This document shows, in pieces, positions 17,464 through 27,910 of a DNA stretch of 64,000 bases; position 1 is the stretch's first letter; each line of letters opens with the position of its first letter. The notes under the pieces were generated by a model that was given only the letters and a program-made list of their open reading frames with translations, was not told the origin of the DNA and ran no database searches. Position numbers and translations under genes: made by a program. Source of the DNA: Paraburkholderia aromaticivorans (lineage in GTDB: Bacteria > Pseudomonadota > Gammaproteobacteria > Burkholderiales > Burkholderiaceae); NCBI RefSeq assembly GCF_012689525.1, contig NZ_CP051516.1:3534001-3598000 (forward strand), in the 5' to 3' direction.

Positions 17464-18963
17464 TTAAAACCGCGTCTCGCGCGCCACACGCAGGAACGTA
17501 TCGAGCAACGGCGTGCAGTCGAGCAACTCCGGGCCGCCCGCGCGATGAAACTCCGGGTGCCATTGCACACCCATCACGAACGGCGCGCGCCGGTAGCGCA
17601 CGGCTTCGATGATGCCATCCGACGCCGACACCGCTTCGATATTGAGATCGCGGCCGAGCGTCTTGACCGCCTGGTGGTGAATCGAATTGACGATCGCATC
17701 GCGCCGGCCCGGGAACATGTTGGCGAGCGTCGAACCGTCCGGGAAATGAATCCCGTGCCGATGCTGATCGTAGTTCTCGTTGACGTGCGTGCCCGCGGTC
17801 GGCACATCGGTGGCGATGTCCTGATACAAGGTCCCGCCGAACGCCACGTTGATCAGTTGACAGCCGCGGCACACGCCGAGCACCGGCTTGCCCGACTCGA
17901 CGAACTCATGCAGCAGTTCGAGTTCGTACATGTCGCGCACGCGGTCGCCGGGCCACTCGTGGCTGCTCGCCTGTTCCGCGTAGGACTGCGGCGAGACGTC
18001 GGCACCGCCTTGCAACAGCAGACCGTCGAGGTGCTTCGCGTAATCACGCAAACGGATATTGCTCGGATGCAGCATGCCCTGATGACCGACCGTCGGAATC
18101 ATGAACACCAGCACGTCGCGCGACATCACCCAGTGCGCGATCGATTCCTCGAGGTACTGCAAGGTCTTGCCGCGCAGCCCCTTCGCACCCGGCTCGGGAT
18201 GGAAGATGCGCGCCGACACGCCGATGCGCAGCGTGCGTTGCGTGATCCGCTGGCCCGCGCGATCGAAAATCTGGCGCGCGCGCGCCGCGACGATGCGGCC
18301 GAACACGGTCCACGCCGAATCGTTTTGCTTCAGATAACGCGGCGGCGACGGCGGCAATGCGTTGGGCGGCGGCGGGTTCGACGCGGTGAAGTCAGGCGCC
18401 GCGCCGAAGCCGGGCGGCGGCGAGCCCGCGCGACGCTCGGTGGAGGCCGGGACCTCTTCGTTCACGGTAACGTCTTCAACGGAGCTAACCAGCCCGCCGT
18501 CCACGGGCTCGCTGCTCCCGACAGTCGGCGGCGGTCTCATTGCATGGACGCCGGCGCGGCGCGCTTCGTGTTCATGAACGGCCGCTTCCTGCTTCGCGGT
18601 GGATGCCGCAGCCGAGCTGCGTGCTTCAGCCGCGTCGCGCTGCCGCGCCCTTTGCGGATCGGTGGGCGTGACCGCCGACGAGCTGTCGGGATCGTCCGTC
18701 GACGATCGCACGGCGGCTTCTTCGGCAGCCGGCGTCGCGGTGGACGCAGCGGGCGTTGGGGTGGATGAAACATCCGGCGGCGTCACATCCTTGATCGGCG
18801 ACTGGATGGCATCTTCGTGCGAGAGGGGCAGCGAGGCCGCCAGATCGAGCGGCACGGAGCCAACTGTCGACGCGCCGGGCGTAATGCCGGACGGCGCAGG
18901 CGACGCCGAAGGCGACGTGGGGTTGCCGGGCTTGCCAGCATTTTCAGGTTTGTTTTCGCTCAT
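17464..18963 (-). CDS. Class I glutamine amidotransferase-like hydrolase (peptidase C26) with long disordered N-terminus
   Basis: 499 residues from the ATG at 18963. The C-terminal ~250 residues are a gamma-glutamyl-GABA hydrolase (PuuD)-like domain: nucleophile in VLGVCRGCQLINVAFGG, and the His/Glu pair in VMGVQWHPEFHR, plus LLQGGADVSPQSY upstream. This family hydrolyses gamma-glutamyl amides in polyamine breakdown. The N-terminal ~235 residues are low complexity, rich in Pro, Ser, Thr, Ala and acidic residues, with no signal peptide; such a tail is unusual for PuuD, which is about 250 residues. No other puu genes lie beside it. Confidence 0.85.
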   Translation of the reverse strand: MSENKPENAGKPGNPTSPSASPAPSGITPGASTVGSVPLDLAASLPLSHEDAIQSPIKDVTPPDVSSTPTPAASTATPAAEEAAVRSSTDDPDSSSAVTPTDPQRARQRDAAEARSSAAASTAKQEAAVHEHEARRAGVHAMRPPPTVGSSEPVDGGLVSSVEDVTVNEEVPASTERRAGSPPPGFGAAPDFTASNPPPPNALPPSPPRYLKQNDSAWTVFGRIVAARARQIFDRAGQRITQRTLRIGVSARIFHPEPGAKGLRGKTLQYLEESIAHWVMSRDVLVFMIPTVGHQGMLHPSNIRLRDYAKHLDGLLLQGGADVSPQSYAEQASSHEWPGDRVRDMYELELLHEFVESGKPVLGVCRGCQLINVAFGGTLYQDIATDVPTAGTHVNENYDQHRHGIHFPDGSTLANMFPGRRDAIVNSIHHQAVKTLGRDLNIEAVSASDGIIEAVRYRRAPFVMGVQWHPEFHRAGGPELLDCTPLLDTFLRVARETRF

Positions 18964-19114
18964 GACAGTCAGACAGGCGCCTTCCACGCGAACGAATGAA
19001 TATGCCCTGATTATCCGCTAGCGGGCCAAGCGCCGCAAACCCGCACACAATTGCTCACATTGTTGCGGGCGGCCCCGTGGAGCCCGAGCTGGAGAACCGC
19101 GAGGCAAGTCTGAC

Positions 19115-20872
19115 TTAAGGATCCGGCTGCTCCTCGAAAGTCTCACGCAAGGCGATCTGCATGGCCGCGTGGATTTTCACGCACCAGCGCCACACCAGCG
19201 CCAGCAGCAACGCGGCGCAAACCAGCACCGCGGCGAGCAGACCGGTCGGCGGCAAAATGCCGCCGGAAAGCGCCGCGACCAGCAGAAACACGCCGACCAT
19301 CGAGACCACCGGCACCAGGTCGGAAATCGCGTAACGGATCGCGCTCGTAAAGCGCCCGGCCGTCGCCGGTTGCACGCTGACCTCGGCGAGCAGCAAGGCT
19401 AGCGACTTGAGCTTGCGATACACGGCCACCAGAAACGGCATCGATACGACCAGCGCGACGCTCCATAACACCACGCGCTGCATCGGCTCGGAACTTAACC
19501 AATGCGCGAGCCACGCGCTGGTATAAGGCGCGCTGTACGACACGATCAGAAAAATCGCGGCGACCAGTGCCAGATTGACGGCGATCTGCAGAATGATCCG
19601 TCGCGTCATGCTGAACAGCGTGGGTTCACCGCTCCCCGTGCTCAAGCTACGCAGCCATTGCCCGTACATGCCGAATACGTTCGCGAGCGTGCGTGGCATC
19701 GCCTGACCGAGGCGCTGCGTCAGCGGGTCGGCCGCGCGGATCAGATACGGCGTGAATAGCGTGGTCAATGCGGACACCGCCACCGCGATCGGATACAGAA
19801 ACGCGCTCGTCACTTTGAGCGTCAAACCGAGCGACGCGATGATGAACGAGAACTCGCCGATCTGCGAAACGGTCATGCCGACGCGCATCGCCGTGCGTCC
19901 GTCCTTGCCGGCGAGAAAGGTGCCGAGCCCGCACGACACGATCTTGCCGACGATCACCGCCACCGTGATCACCGCGATCGGCCACGCGTAGTCGACCAGC
20001 ACGGCCGGATTCAGCATCAAGCCGATCGTCACGAAGAAGATCGCGGAAAACGCATCGCGCAGCGGCGCGATCAGATGCTCGATCCGATGCAGATGACGCG
20101 ATTCGGCCATGATCGCGCCGATCAGGAATGCGCCGAGCGCGATGCTGTAGTCGAGCTTCACGACCAGCAGACAGAAACCGAAGCAGAACCCGAGCACGGA
20201 GACGAGCAGCATCTCGTCGCTCTTCGCGCGCGCCACGTAGTTCAAGGCACGCGGCACGACCAGAATGCCGACCACCAGCGACACCGTCATGAACAGCAGC
20301 AGCTTGCCGAGCGTGACCATGGCGACGCCCGCGCTCAACTGCCCCGTCTGCGCAATGCCCGACAGCAGCACCAGCATCGCGATGGCGAGAATGTCCTCGA
20401 CGATCAGAATGCCGAACACCAGTTGCGCGAAACTCTCGCGTTTCAGGCCGAGTTCGGAGAGCGCCTTGACGATGATGGTGGTCGACGAGATGGCGAGGAT
20501 CGCGCCGAGAAACAGCGAATCCATCGAATTCCAGCCGAACGCGCTGCCGATCTCGTAACCGAGCCACAGCATCAGCACGATCTCGGAGAGCGCCGCGACG
20601 ATCGCCGTCGCGCCGACCTTGAAGAGCTTGCGCAGACTGAATTCAAGCCCGAGCGAAAACATCAGGAACACCACGCCGAGTTCGCCGAGCGTCTGGATGG
20701 TCTGCTCGTCGTGGATCAACTGGAACGGCGGCGTGTACGGCCCGATGATCACACCGGCCGCGATGTAGCCGAGCACCACCGGCTGTTTCAGGCGATGGAA
20801 CAGCACGGTGACGACGCCGGCGAGCGCCATCACGACCGCCAGGTCCTGAATGAAGCCGATGCCATGGTGCAT
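19115..20872 (-). CDS. CPA2-family monovalent cation:proton antiporter (KefB/YbaL-like)
   Basis: 585 residues, strongly hydrophobic. The first ~390 residues give the 12-13-helix Na+/H+ exchanger domain: KQPVVLGYIAAGVIIGPYTPP, ELGVVFLMFSLGLEFS, LIVEDILAIAMLV (the conserved acidic helix) and RDAFSAIFFVTIGLMLNP. The remaining part holds further hydrophobic stretches (about 435-570) instead of the cytosolic TrkA-N/RCK domain of KefB/KefC, so nucleotide or glutathione gating is not expected. It probably exchanges K+ or Na+ for H+ in the inner membrane. It is monocistronic and divergent from the DUF2848 gene. Confidence 0.88.
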   Translation of the reverse strand: MHHGIGFIQDLAVVMALAGVVTVLFHRLKQPVVLGYIAAGVIIGPYTPPFQLIHDEQTIQTLGELGVVFLMFSLGLEFSLRKLFKVGATAIVAALSEIVLMLWLGYEIGSAFGWNSMDSLFLGAILAISSTTIIVKALSELGLKRESFAQLVFGILIVEDILAIAMLVLLSGIAQTGQLSAGVAMVTLGKLLLFMTVSLVVGILVVPRALNYVARAKSDEMLLVSVLGFCFGFCLLVVKLDYSIALGAFLIGAIMAESRHLHRIEHLIAPLRDAFSAIFFVTIGLMLNPAVLVDYAWPIAVITVAVIVGKIVSCGLGTFLAGKDGRTAMRVGMTVSQIGEFSFIIASLGLTLKVTSAFLYPIAVAVSALTTLFTPYLIRAADPLTQRLGQAMPRTLANVFGMYGQWLRSLSTGSGEPTLFSMTRRIILQIAVNLALVAAIFLIVSYSAPYTSAWLAHWLSSEPMQRVVLWSVALVVSMPFLVAVYRKLKSLALLLAEVSVQPATAGRFTSAIRYAISDLVPVVSMVGVFLLVAALSGGILPPTGLLAAVLVCAALLLALVWRWCVKIHAAMQIALRETFEEQPDP

Positions 20873-21028
20873 GGATGCGTTCCTTACAAAAAGTAATCTC
20901 GAAAACGCAGTTTAACAAACGATGGCGACAACCCGCCTCGCGTCAACGTTCGAAGGGCGTTGGATTGCCGTCATGCCGCCCATTCCGTCCGCGCCGCTCG
21001 GAAGAATGTTTTTGACACGCTGGACTCC

Positions 21029-21051
21029 TGTGAAATATCACAATAATATTT
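21029..21051 (+). promoter_or_regulatory. Candidate operator before the amide-catabolism genes
   Basis: TGTGA-AATA-TCACA (21029-21042) is a 5-bp inverted repeat, and AAATAT / ATATTT (21033-21038, 21046-21051) overlaps it. They lie 28-50 bp before the DUF2848 start, in an AT-rich patch of an otherwise GC-rich gap. The adjacent GntR regulator is the natural candidate binder. The TGTGA arms resemble Crp half-sites, but the spacer is 4 rather than 6. Confidence 0.4.
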
Positions 21052-21078
21052 GCAGCATATTTCCTTTGGAGTCGAGCA

Positions 21079-21765
21079 ATGCAGCAGGTGTCCTTCAACG
21101 TTGTAGACCGTTCCGGCGGCAGCCGCGCCGAGATTGCCGAGGTGAACCGTCTGACCATTGCCGGTTGGGCCGGGCGCGATCAGGCCGCGATCGAGCATCA
21201 CATTGCCGAACTGGCCGAACTCGGCGTGAAGCGGCCGTCCACCACGCCGTGCTTCTACCGCCTCGGCGCGGAACTGCTGACGCAGGCCGAACAGATCGAC
21301 GTGGTCGGCGTGAAGTCGAGCGGCGAAGCCGAGTGCGTGCTGGTGCAGACAAAGACGGGCTTGCTCGTCACCGTCGGTTCGGATCACACCGACCGCGAAG
21401 TCGAGGCCTACGGCGTGACTGTCTCCAAACAGGTCTGTCCGAAGCCGGTGGCGCGCGACGCCTGGCGCTTCGACGAAGTGTGCGGCCACTGGGATCAGCT
21501 GGAATTGCGCGCTTACGCGGTGACCAACGGCGAGCGGCGCGTCTATCAGCAAGGCAGCGTGGCATCGTTGCTGCCGGCCGCCGATCTGCTCACGCGCGCG
21601 CCGCTCGCGCAAGACGCGGCGATGTTCTGCGGCACGCTGGCGGTACAGGGCGGCATCGTCGGCATGGCCGACGGCGACGCGCTCGAGCTCGAATTGCACG
21701 ATCCCATCCTGAACCGCACGCTGCGCCACGCCTATCGCGTGCGCGCGCTACCTATCGTCGAATGA
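21079..21765 (+). CDS. DUF2848 family protein
   Basis: 228 residues with no membrane segment. Recognised as DUF2848 from the general pattern: an N-terminal FNVVDRSG start, the KRPSTTPCFYRLGAELLTQ region, HTDREVEAYGVTVSKQVCPKP and the C-terminal GDALELELHDPILNRTL. The fold resembles fumarylacetoacetate-hydrolase-like enzymes, and in Proteobacteria it is commonly found with amidase/hydantoinase and transporter genes. The precise reaction is unknown. TTTGGAG lies 8 nt upstream of the ATG. It is first of four codirectional genes with short gaps. Confidence 0.8.
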   Translation: MQQVSFNVVDRSGGSRAEIAEVNRLTIAGWAGRDQAAIEHHIAELAELGVKRPSTTPCFYRLGAELLTQAEQIDVVGVKSSGEAECVLVQTKTGLLVTVGSDHTDREVEAYGVTVSKQVCPKPVARDAWRFDEVCGHWDQLELRAYAVTNGERRVYQQGSVASLLPAADLLTRAPLAQDAAMFCGTLAVQGGIVGMADGDALELELHDPILNRTLRHAYRVRALPIVE

Positions 21766-21772
21766 GGCATTC

Positions 21773-23122
21773 ATGAGCTCCCCTTCGCTATCCGCCGCCG
21801 ACGCGTCTTCCGACGCGTGGCTTGAAGCCGCCGCCCTGCGCAAGATCACCTGGCGCATCATGCCGTTCCTGTTTCTCGTCTACGTGCTGTCGTATCTGGA
21901 CCGCGTCAACATCGGTTACGCGAAGCTGCAGTTCACCGGCGACCTCGGCCTATCGAACGCGGCGTACGGACTCGGCGCGGGGATCTTTTTCTTAGGCTAC
22001 TTCGTGTTCGAAGTGCCGAGCAATCTGCTGCTCAAGAAATTCGGCGCGCGCGCCACGATCGCCCGCATCACGATGCTGTGGGGACTGCTGTCGTGTCTGA
22101 TGATGTTCGTGCGCTCGGAAACGATGTTCTACGTGCTGCGCTTTTTCCTCGGCGTCGCCGAAGCCGGGCTGGTGCCGGGCGTGGTGCTCTATTTGACCTT
22201 CTGGTTTCCGTCCGACCGGCGCGCGCGCATGGTCGCCGTGTTCATGGCGGCGATTCCCGTGGCCGGCATCATCGGCGCGCCGCTGTCGGGCTTTCTGATG
22301 TCGTCGCTGCATGAAGCGCACGGCTTGCGCGGCTGGCAGTGGATGTTCCTGATCGAAGGCATTCCGTCGATTCTCGCCGGCTTCTGGGCGCTCGCCGTGC
22401 TGCGCAACACGCCCGCCGAAGCCGCCTGGCTCAGCGACGACGAAAAGCGCGTAATTCTCGGCCGTCTCGCGCGGGAAAACACCGCGGCTATGGCGGCCGG
22501 TGCGGAACATAGCCTCGCGGTGGCATTGCGCTCGGGCCGCTTCTGGCTGCTCACACTGGTCTACTTCTGCCTCATCACCGGCAATGCGGGCTTCTCGTTC
22601 TGGCTGCCGCAGATCGTCAAGGATCTCGGCGTCACGAACCTCGTCACCAATGGTTTCGTCACCGCGATTCCGTATCTGGCGGCGGGCATCGGCATGATCC
22701 TGATCGGGCGCTCGTCGGACCTCACCGGCGAACGGCGCTGGCACTATGCCGTGTGCTGCTTCATCGGCGCGGCGGGGTTGCTCGGCAGCGCCTCGGTGAC
22801 CAACTCGATTCCGCTCGCCGTCACCGGTTTGTCGATTGCGTATATCGGCATTCTCGCGGGCTTCGGCATCTTCTGGTCGATGTCGACGACTTTCCTGCAA
22901 GGCTCAGCCGCGGTCGCCGGGATCGCCGTGATCAACTCGATTGCGAACCTCGCGGGGTATGTGAGCCCGTATGTGCTCGGCATCGTCAAGGACGCGACGC
23001 ATAGCGTGACGTTCGGGCTCGTGCTGATCGCGGGGGCGCTGATCGTCGGCGGGCTGGTCACGCTGATGATGCCGCGCGTCAAAGTGCAGCATGCGGCGGC
23101 GGTTTCGCCGAGCCGCGCCTGA
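21773..23122 (+). CDS. MFS transporter, anion:cation symporter family
   Basis: 449 residues with 12 predicted helices. Typical ACS-family features: RIMPFLFLVYVLSYLDRVNIGYAKL at helix 1 (core LDRVNIGYAKL), FEVPSNLLLKKFGAR after helix 2 and RFFLGVAEAGLVPGVVLYL at helix 4. Members import carboxylates such as hydroxyphenylacetate, phthalate or tartrate. It starts 7 nt after the DUF2848 stop, so it is probably in the same message and imports the substrate of the downstream amidase or a related acid. Confidence 0.87.
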   Translation: MSSPSLSAADASSDAWLEAAALRKITWRIMPFLFLVYVLSYLDRVNIGYAKLQFTGDLGLSNAAYGLGAGIFFLGYFVFEVPSNLLLKKFGARATIARITMLWGLLSCLMMFVRSETMFYVLRFFLGVAEAGLVPGVVLYLTFWFPSDRRARMVAVFMAAIPVAGIIGAPLSGFLMSSLHEAHGLRGWQWMFLIEGIPSILAGFWALAVLRNTPAEAAWLSDDEKRVILGRLARENTAAMAAGAEHSLAVALRSGRFWLLTLVYFCLITGNAGFSFWLPQIVKDLGVTNLVTNGFVTAIPYLAAGIGMILIGRSSDLTGERRWHYAVCCFIGAAGLLGSASVTNSIPLAVTGLSIAYIGILAGFGIFWSMSTTFLQGSAAVAGIAVINSIANLAGYVSPYVLGIVKDATHSVTFGLVLIAGALIVGGLVTLMMPRVKVQHAAAVSPSRA

Positions 23123-23194
23123 GCCCGACCCTCGCCGCCGTCCACGCAAAACCTTGCTCTACAATGCGGACGACATCGCCCGCTTCCACTTCAC

Positions 23195-23875
23195 ATGACG
23201 CTTTTGCAGACTGCCCGCCCTTCCACGCCCGCCCGCGCGACCGCCGCCGCGAGTCTCGCCGAGCAGGCGTATGCGTTCGTCAAGCGCGAGATCATCACCA
23301 TGCGCCTGCGTCCGAGCGAGCTGCTCAACGAAGCGGAACTGATGGTGCTGACCGGCATCGGCAGGACGCCGGTTCATCAGGCGCTGCACCGGCTGGTGCA
23401 CGAAGGCATGCTGACCATCATGCCGCGCAAGGGCATCATGGTCCGCCCGGTTTCGCTCGACGACGTGCTGGCGATTATCGACGTGCGCCTCGTCAACGAA
23501 AGCTACTGCGTCGAGCTGGCCGCGCGCCACGCGCAACAGCACGACTACGACGCGATGCAGGCGCTGCTGGACCGCTCGGCCGTGTGCGTCGCCGCGCACG
23601 ATATCGAAGGCATGATGGATATCGACCGCGAGTTTCATCTGGCGATCTCGGCCGCCTCGCGCAACCCGGTGCTGGCCGACATCCTGCGCGGGCTGCACGA
23701 GCGCTCGCTGCGCTTCTGGTTCATTTCGCTCTCCGAGCCGCATCATCTGGAAGACGTGCACGAGGAACATCTCGAACTGTTTGGCCTGCTGCGCGAACGC
23801 GACGCCGAAGGCGCGCGCCAATCCGTGCAAAAACATATCGAAGCGTTCCGCGCCACACTCTTCAATCGCATTTGA
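23195..23875 (+). CDS. GntR-family transcriptional regulator (FCD domain)
   Basis: 226 residues. N-terminal winged helix about 20-85 (LAEQAYAFVKREIITMRLRPSE, LMVLTGIGRTPVHQALHRL, MPRKGIMVRPVS); C-terminal all-helical FCD ligand domain with the metal-site pattern around DREFHLAISAASRNP and HEEHLELFGLLRERD. It is probably the local regulator of the DUF2848-MFS-amidase group, responding to the imported acid or amide. It sits 72 bp after the MFS gene and 75 bp before the amidase gene. Confidence 0.87.
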   Translation: MTLLQTARPSTPARATAAASLAEQAYAFVKREIITMRLRPSELLNEAELMVLTGIGRTPVHQALHRLVHEGMLTIMPRKGIMVRPVSLDDVLAIIDVRLVNESYCVELAARHAQQHDYDAMQALLDRSAVCVAAHDIEGMMDIDREFHLAISAASRNPVLADILRGLHERSLRFWFISLSEPHHLEDVHEEHLELFGLLRERDAEGARQSVQKHIEAFRATLFNRI

Positions 23876-23950
23876 TCGATCGCATTCAAGCCTGTACATC
23901 CAAGCTCACTGACCGGCTTCGCCGGGTTCAACCGGATTTCTACCGACATC

Positions 23951-25952
<2,002 letters not shown>

Positions 25953-26362
25953 TTAGCGCATTTTCGCCGGGCTTTACCGCAACGAATGACGCCGGATTTT
26001 GTGCTGCCCAATAAGGCGGCGCGAAAAGCCGGCGTTTTTTTGTCCACGATTTCTGCCACCTCGGCGTTTTTCGTCCATGATTCACGCCGTTTCCCGCTCC
26101 GCCGGCGCCTTCGTTTCCCCCGCAGCGCCCCGCCCCGCCTGGCGTTTCGCCTTCCGCACCGGTTCACGCAACTTCCCGCCTTAACGCGAATCGTACTTAT
26201 CTCATGACCGCTTCCGAATAAGCTTCATGCGACATGGGAAATCTTTTTGGGACAAGGTAATGCTATCTTCGGAACTGGATGGCGATCTACGTGCGCGAGG
26301 CCGGCTTTGGCGCGACCCCATGCGTAACGCGCGCCCGGTCCGCAGTGTCTTCTGGATTCGCC
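25953..26362 (+). other. dsbB-xdhA intergenic region with weak terminator
   Basis: A 410-bp gap. A seven-base arm pair ACGCCGG (25989-25995) / CCGGCGT (26029-26035) runs into T7 and could terminate dsbB, though the 33-nt loop is long. The rest shows no ORF with a ribosome site. The AT-rich patch at about 26235-26270 probably carries the xdh promoter; I cannot define the boxes with confidence. Confidence 0.45.
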
Positions 26363-27910
26363 ATGACAACGCAAACCATCCGCTTTTATCACCAAGGGTC
26401 CGTCCGTGAGGTCGCGGGCGTCCCGGCGACTCGCACCGTGCTCCAGCACCTGCGCGAGGACTTGCATTGCACCGGCACCAAGGAAGGCTGCGCGGAAGGC
26501 GACTGCGGCGCCTGCACGGTCGTCATCGGCGAACTGGACGCGCACGGCGGCCTCGCGCTGAAAGCGGTCAATGCCTGCATCCAGTTCCTGCCGACGCTCG
26601 ACGGCCGCGCCCTCTTCACCGTCGAAGACCTGCGCGCCGCCGACGGCGCCCTGCACCCCGTGCAACAGGCCATGGTCGACTGCCACGGTTCGCAATGCGG
26701 TTTCTGCACGCCCGGCTTCGTCATGTCGATGTGGGCGCTGTACGAAAACCAGCCGGCCGCCGCCGGCCTGCCCACCCGCGATGAAATCAACGCCGCGCTC
26801 TCCGGCAACCTGTGCCGCTGCACCGGCTACCGGCCGATCGTCGACGCGTCGCAGAAGATGTTCGACTATCCGCAATACCCGCGTGTGGCGCTCGACCGCC
26901 AGGCCGTCGCGGACCAACTGCGCGAACTGCAACGGCGCGACACCTTCGAATACCGTGCGCCCGACACGCGCGGCGCCGCGTTCGGCTCACCCACCTTTCA
27001 TGCGCCGGTCTCGCTCGATGCATTCGCCAAACTCCGCGCCGAACATCCGCACGCGCGACTGCTCGCCGGCAGCACCGACGTTGGCCTGTGGGTCACCAAG
27101 CAATTCCGCGATCTCGGCGACATTCTGTACATCGGCAACGTCGTCGAATTGAAGACGATTGAGCGCGATGCGCAGACGCTGACGATCGGCGCCGCCGTCA
27201 CGCTCGAAGACGGGTACGCCGCACTCGCCGTCGATTACCCCGAACTCGCCGAACTGTGGACGCGTTTCGCGTCGCTGCCGATCCGCAATGCCGGCACGCT
27301 CGGCGGCAACGTCGCGAACGGCTCGCCGATCGGCGATTCGATGCCGGCGCTGCTCACGCTCGGCGCCGAAGTCGTGCTGCGCCACGGTCCGAAAACGCGC
27401 ACCTTGCCGCTCGACGCGTTCTATCTCGGCTACCAGAAAACCGCGCTCGCCGCCGGCGAATTCGTCGCGGCGCTGCGCGTGCCACGGCCGGCCGGCAATC
27501 TGCGCTTTCGCACCTACAAGGTATCGAAGCGCTACGATCAGGACATCTCCGCGGTGTGCGCGGCGTTCGCGCTGCACCTCGGTGAAAACGGGGTCATCGA
27601 ACAAGCCCGCATCGCGTTCGGCGGCATGGCGGCCACGCCGAAGCGGGCCGCGCAAACCGAAGCCGTCCTGAATGGCGCAACATGGGACGAAAGCACCGCG
27701 CGGCAAGCCATGAATGCGCTCGTCGCCGATTACCAGCCGCTCACTGACATGCGCGCGTCGAGCGCGTATCGACTGAAGGTGGCGCGCAATCTGCTGTGGC
27801 GCTTTCACCTCGAAACGCGCGATGACGCGCCGCTCGCCCTCTTCGACGTGAATGCGTTCGCGTTCGAAGCCGGTGCGCCCGACGCCGCCGTTGCGAAGGA
27901 GCCGTCGTGA
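26363..27910 (+). CDS. xdhA: Xanthine dehydrogenase small subunit (2Fe-2S/FAD)
   Basis: 515 residues from the ATG at 26363 (the open frame extends to 26279, but the family start is the MTTQTIRFYHQG segment). The first [2Fe-2S] domain has GTKEGCAEGDCGACTVV, the second HGSQCGFCTPGFVMSMW and SGNLCRCTGYRPI; residues from about 190 form the FAD domain (LLAGSTDVGLWVTK, GGNVANGSPIGDSMP). With XdhB it oxidises hypoxanthine and xanthine to urate using NAD+. Its stop overlaps the xdhB start (TGATG). Confidence 0.94.
   Translation: MTTQTIRFYHQGSVREVAGVPATRTVLQHLREDLHCTGTKEGCAEGDCGACTVVIGELDAHGGLALKAVNACIQFLPTLDGRALFTVEDLRAADGALHPVQQAMVDCHGSQCGFCTPGFVMSMWALYENQPAAAGLPTRDEINAALSGNLCRCTGYRPIVDASQKMFDYPQYPRVALDRQAVADQLRELQRRDTFEYRAPDTRGAAFGSPTFHAPVSLDAFAKLRAEHPHARLLAGSTDVGLWVTKQFRDLGDILYIGNVVELKTIERDAQTLTIGAAVTLEDGYAALAVDYPELAELWTRFASLPIRNAGTLGGNVANGSPIGDSMPALLTLGAEVVLRHGPKTRTLPLDAFYLGYQKTALAAGEFVAALRVPRPAGNLRFRTYKVSKRYDQDISAVCAAFALHLGENGVIEQARIAFGGMAATPKRAAQTEAVLNGATWDESTARQAMNALVADYQPLTDMRASSAYRLKVARNLLWRFHLETRDDAPLALFDVNAFAFEAGAPDAAVAKEPS

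Noticed and set aside
21029..21042. Crp-binding site (TGTGA...TCACA)
   Set aside because: The spacer is 4 bp, whereas Crp sites need 6; kept only as a possible GntR-type operator.
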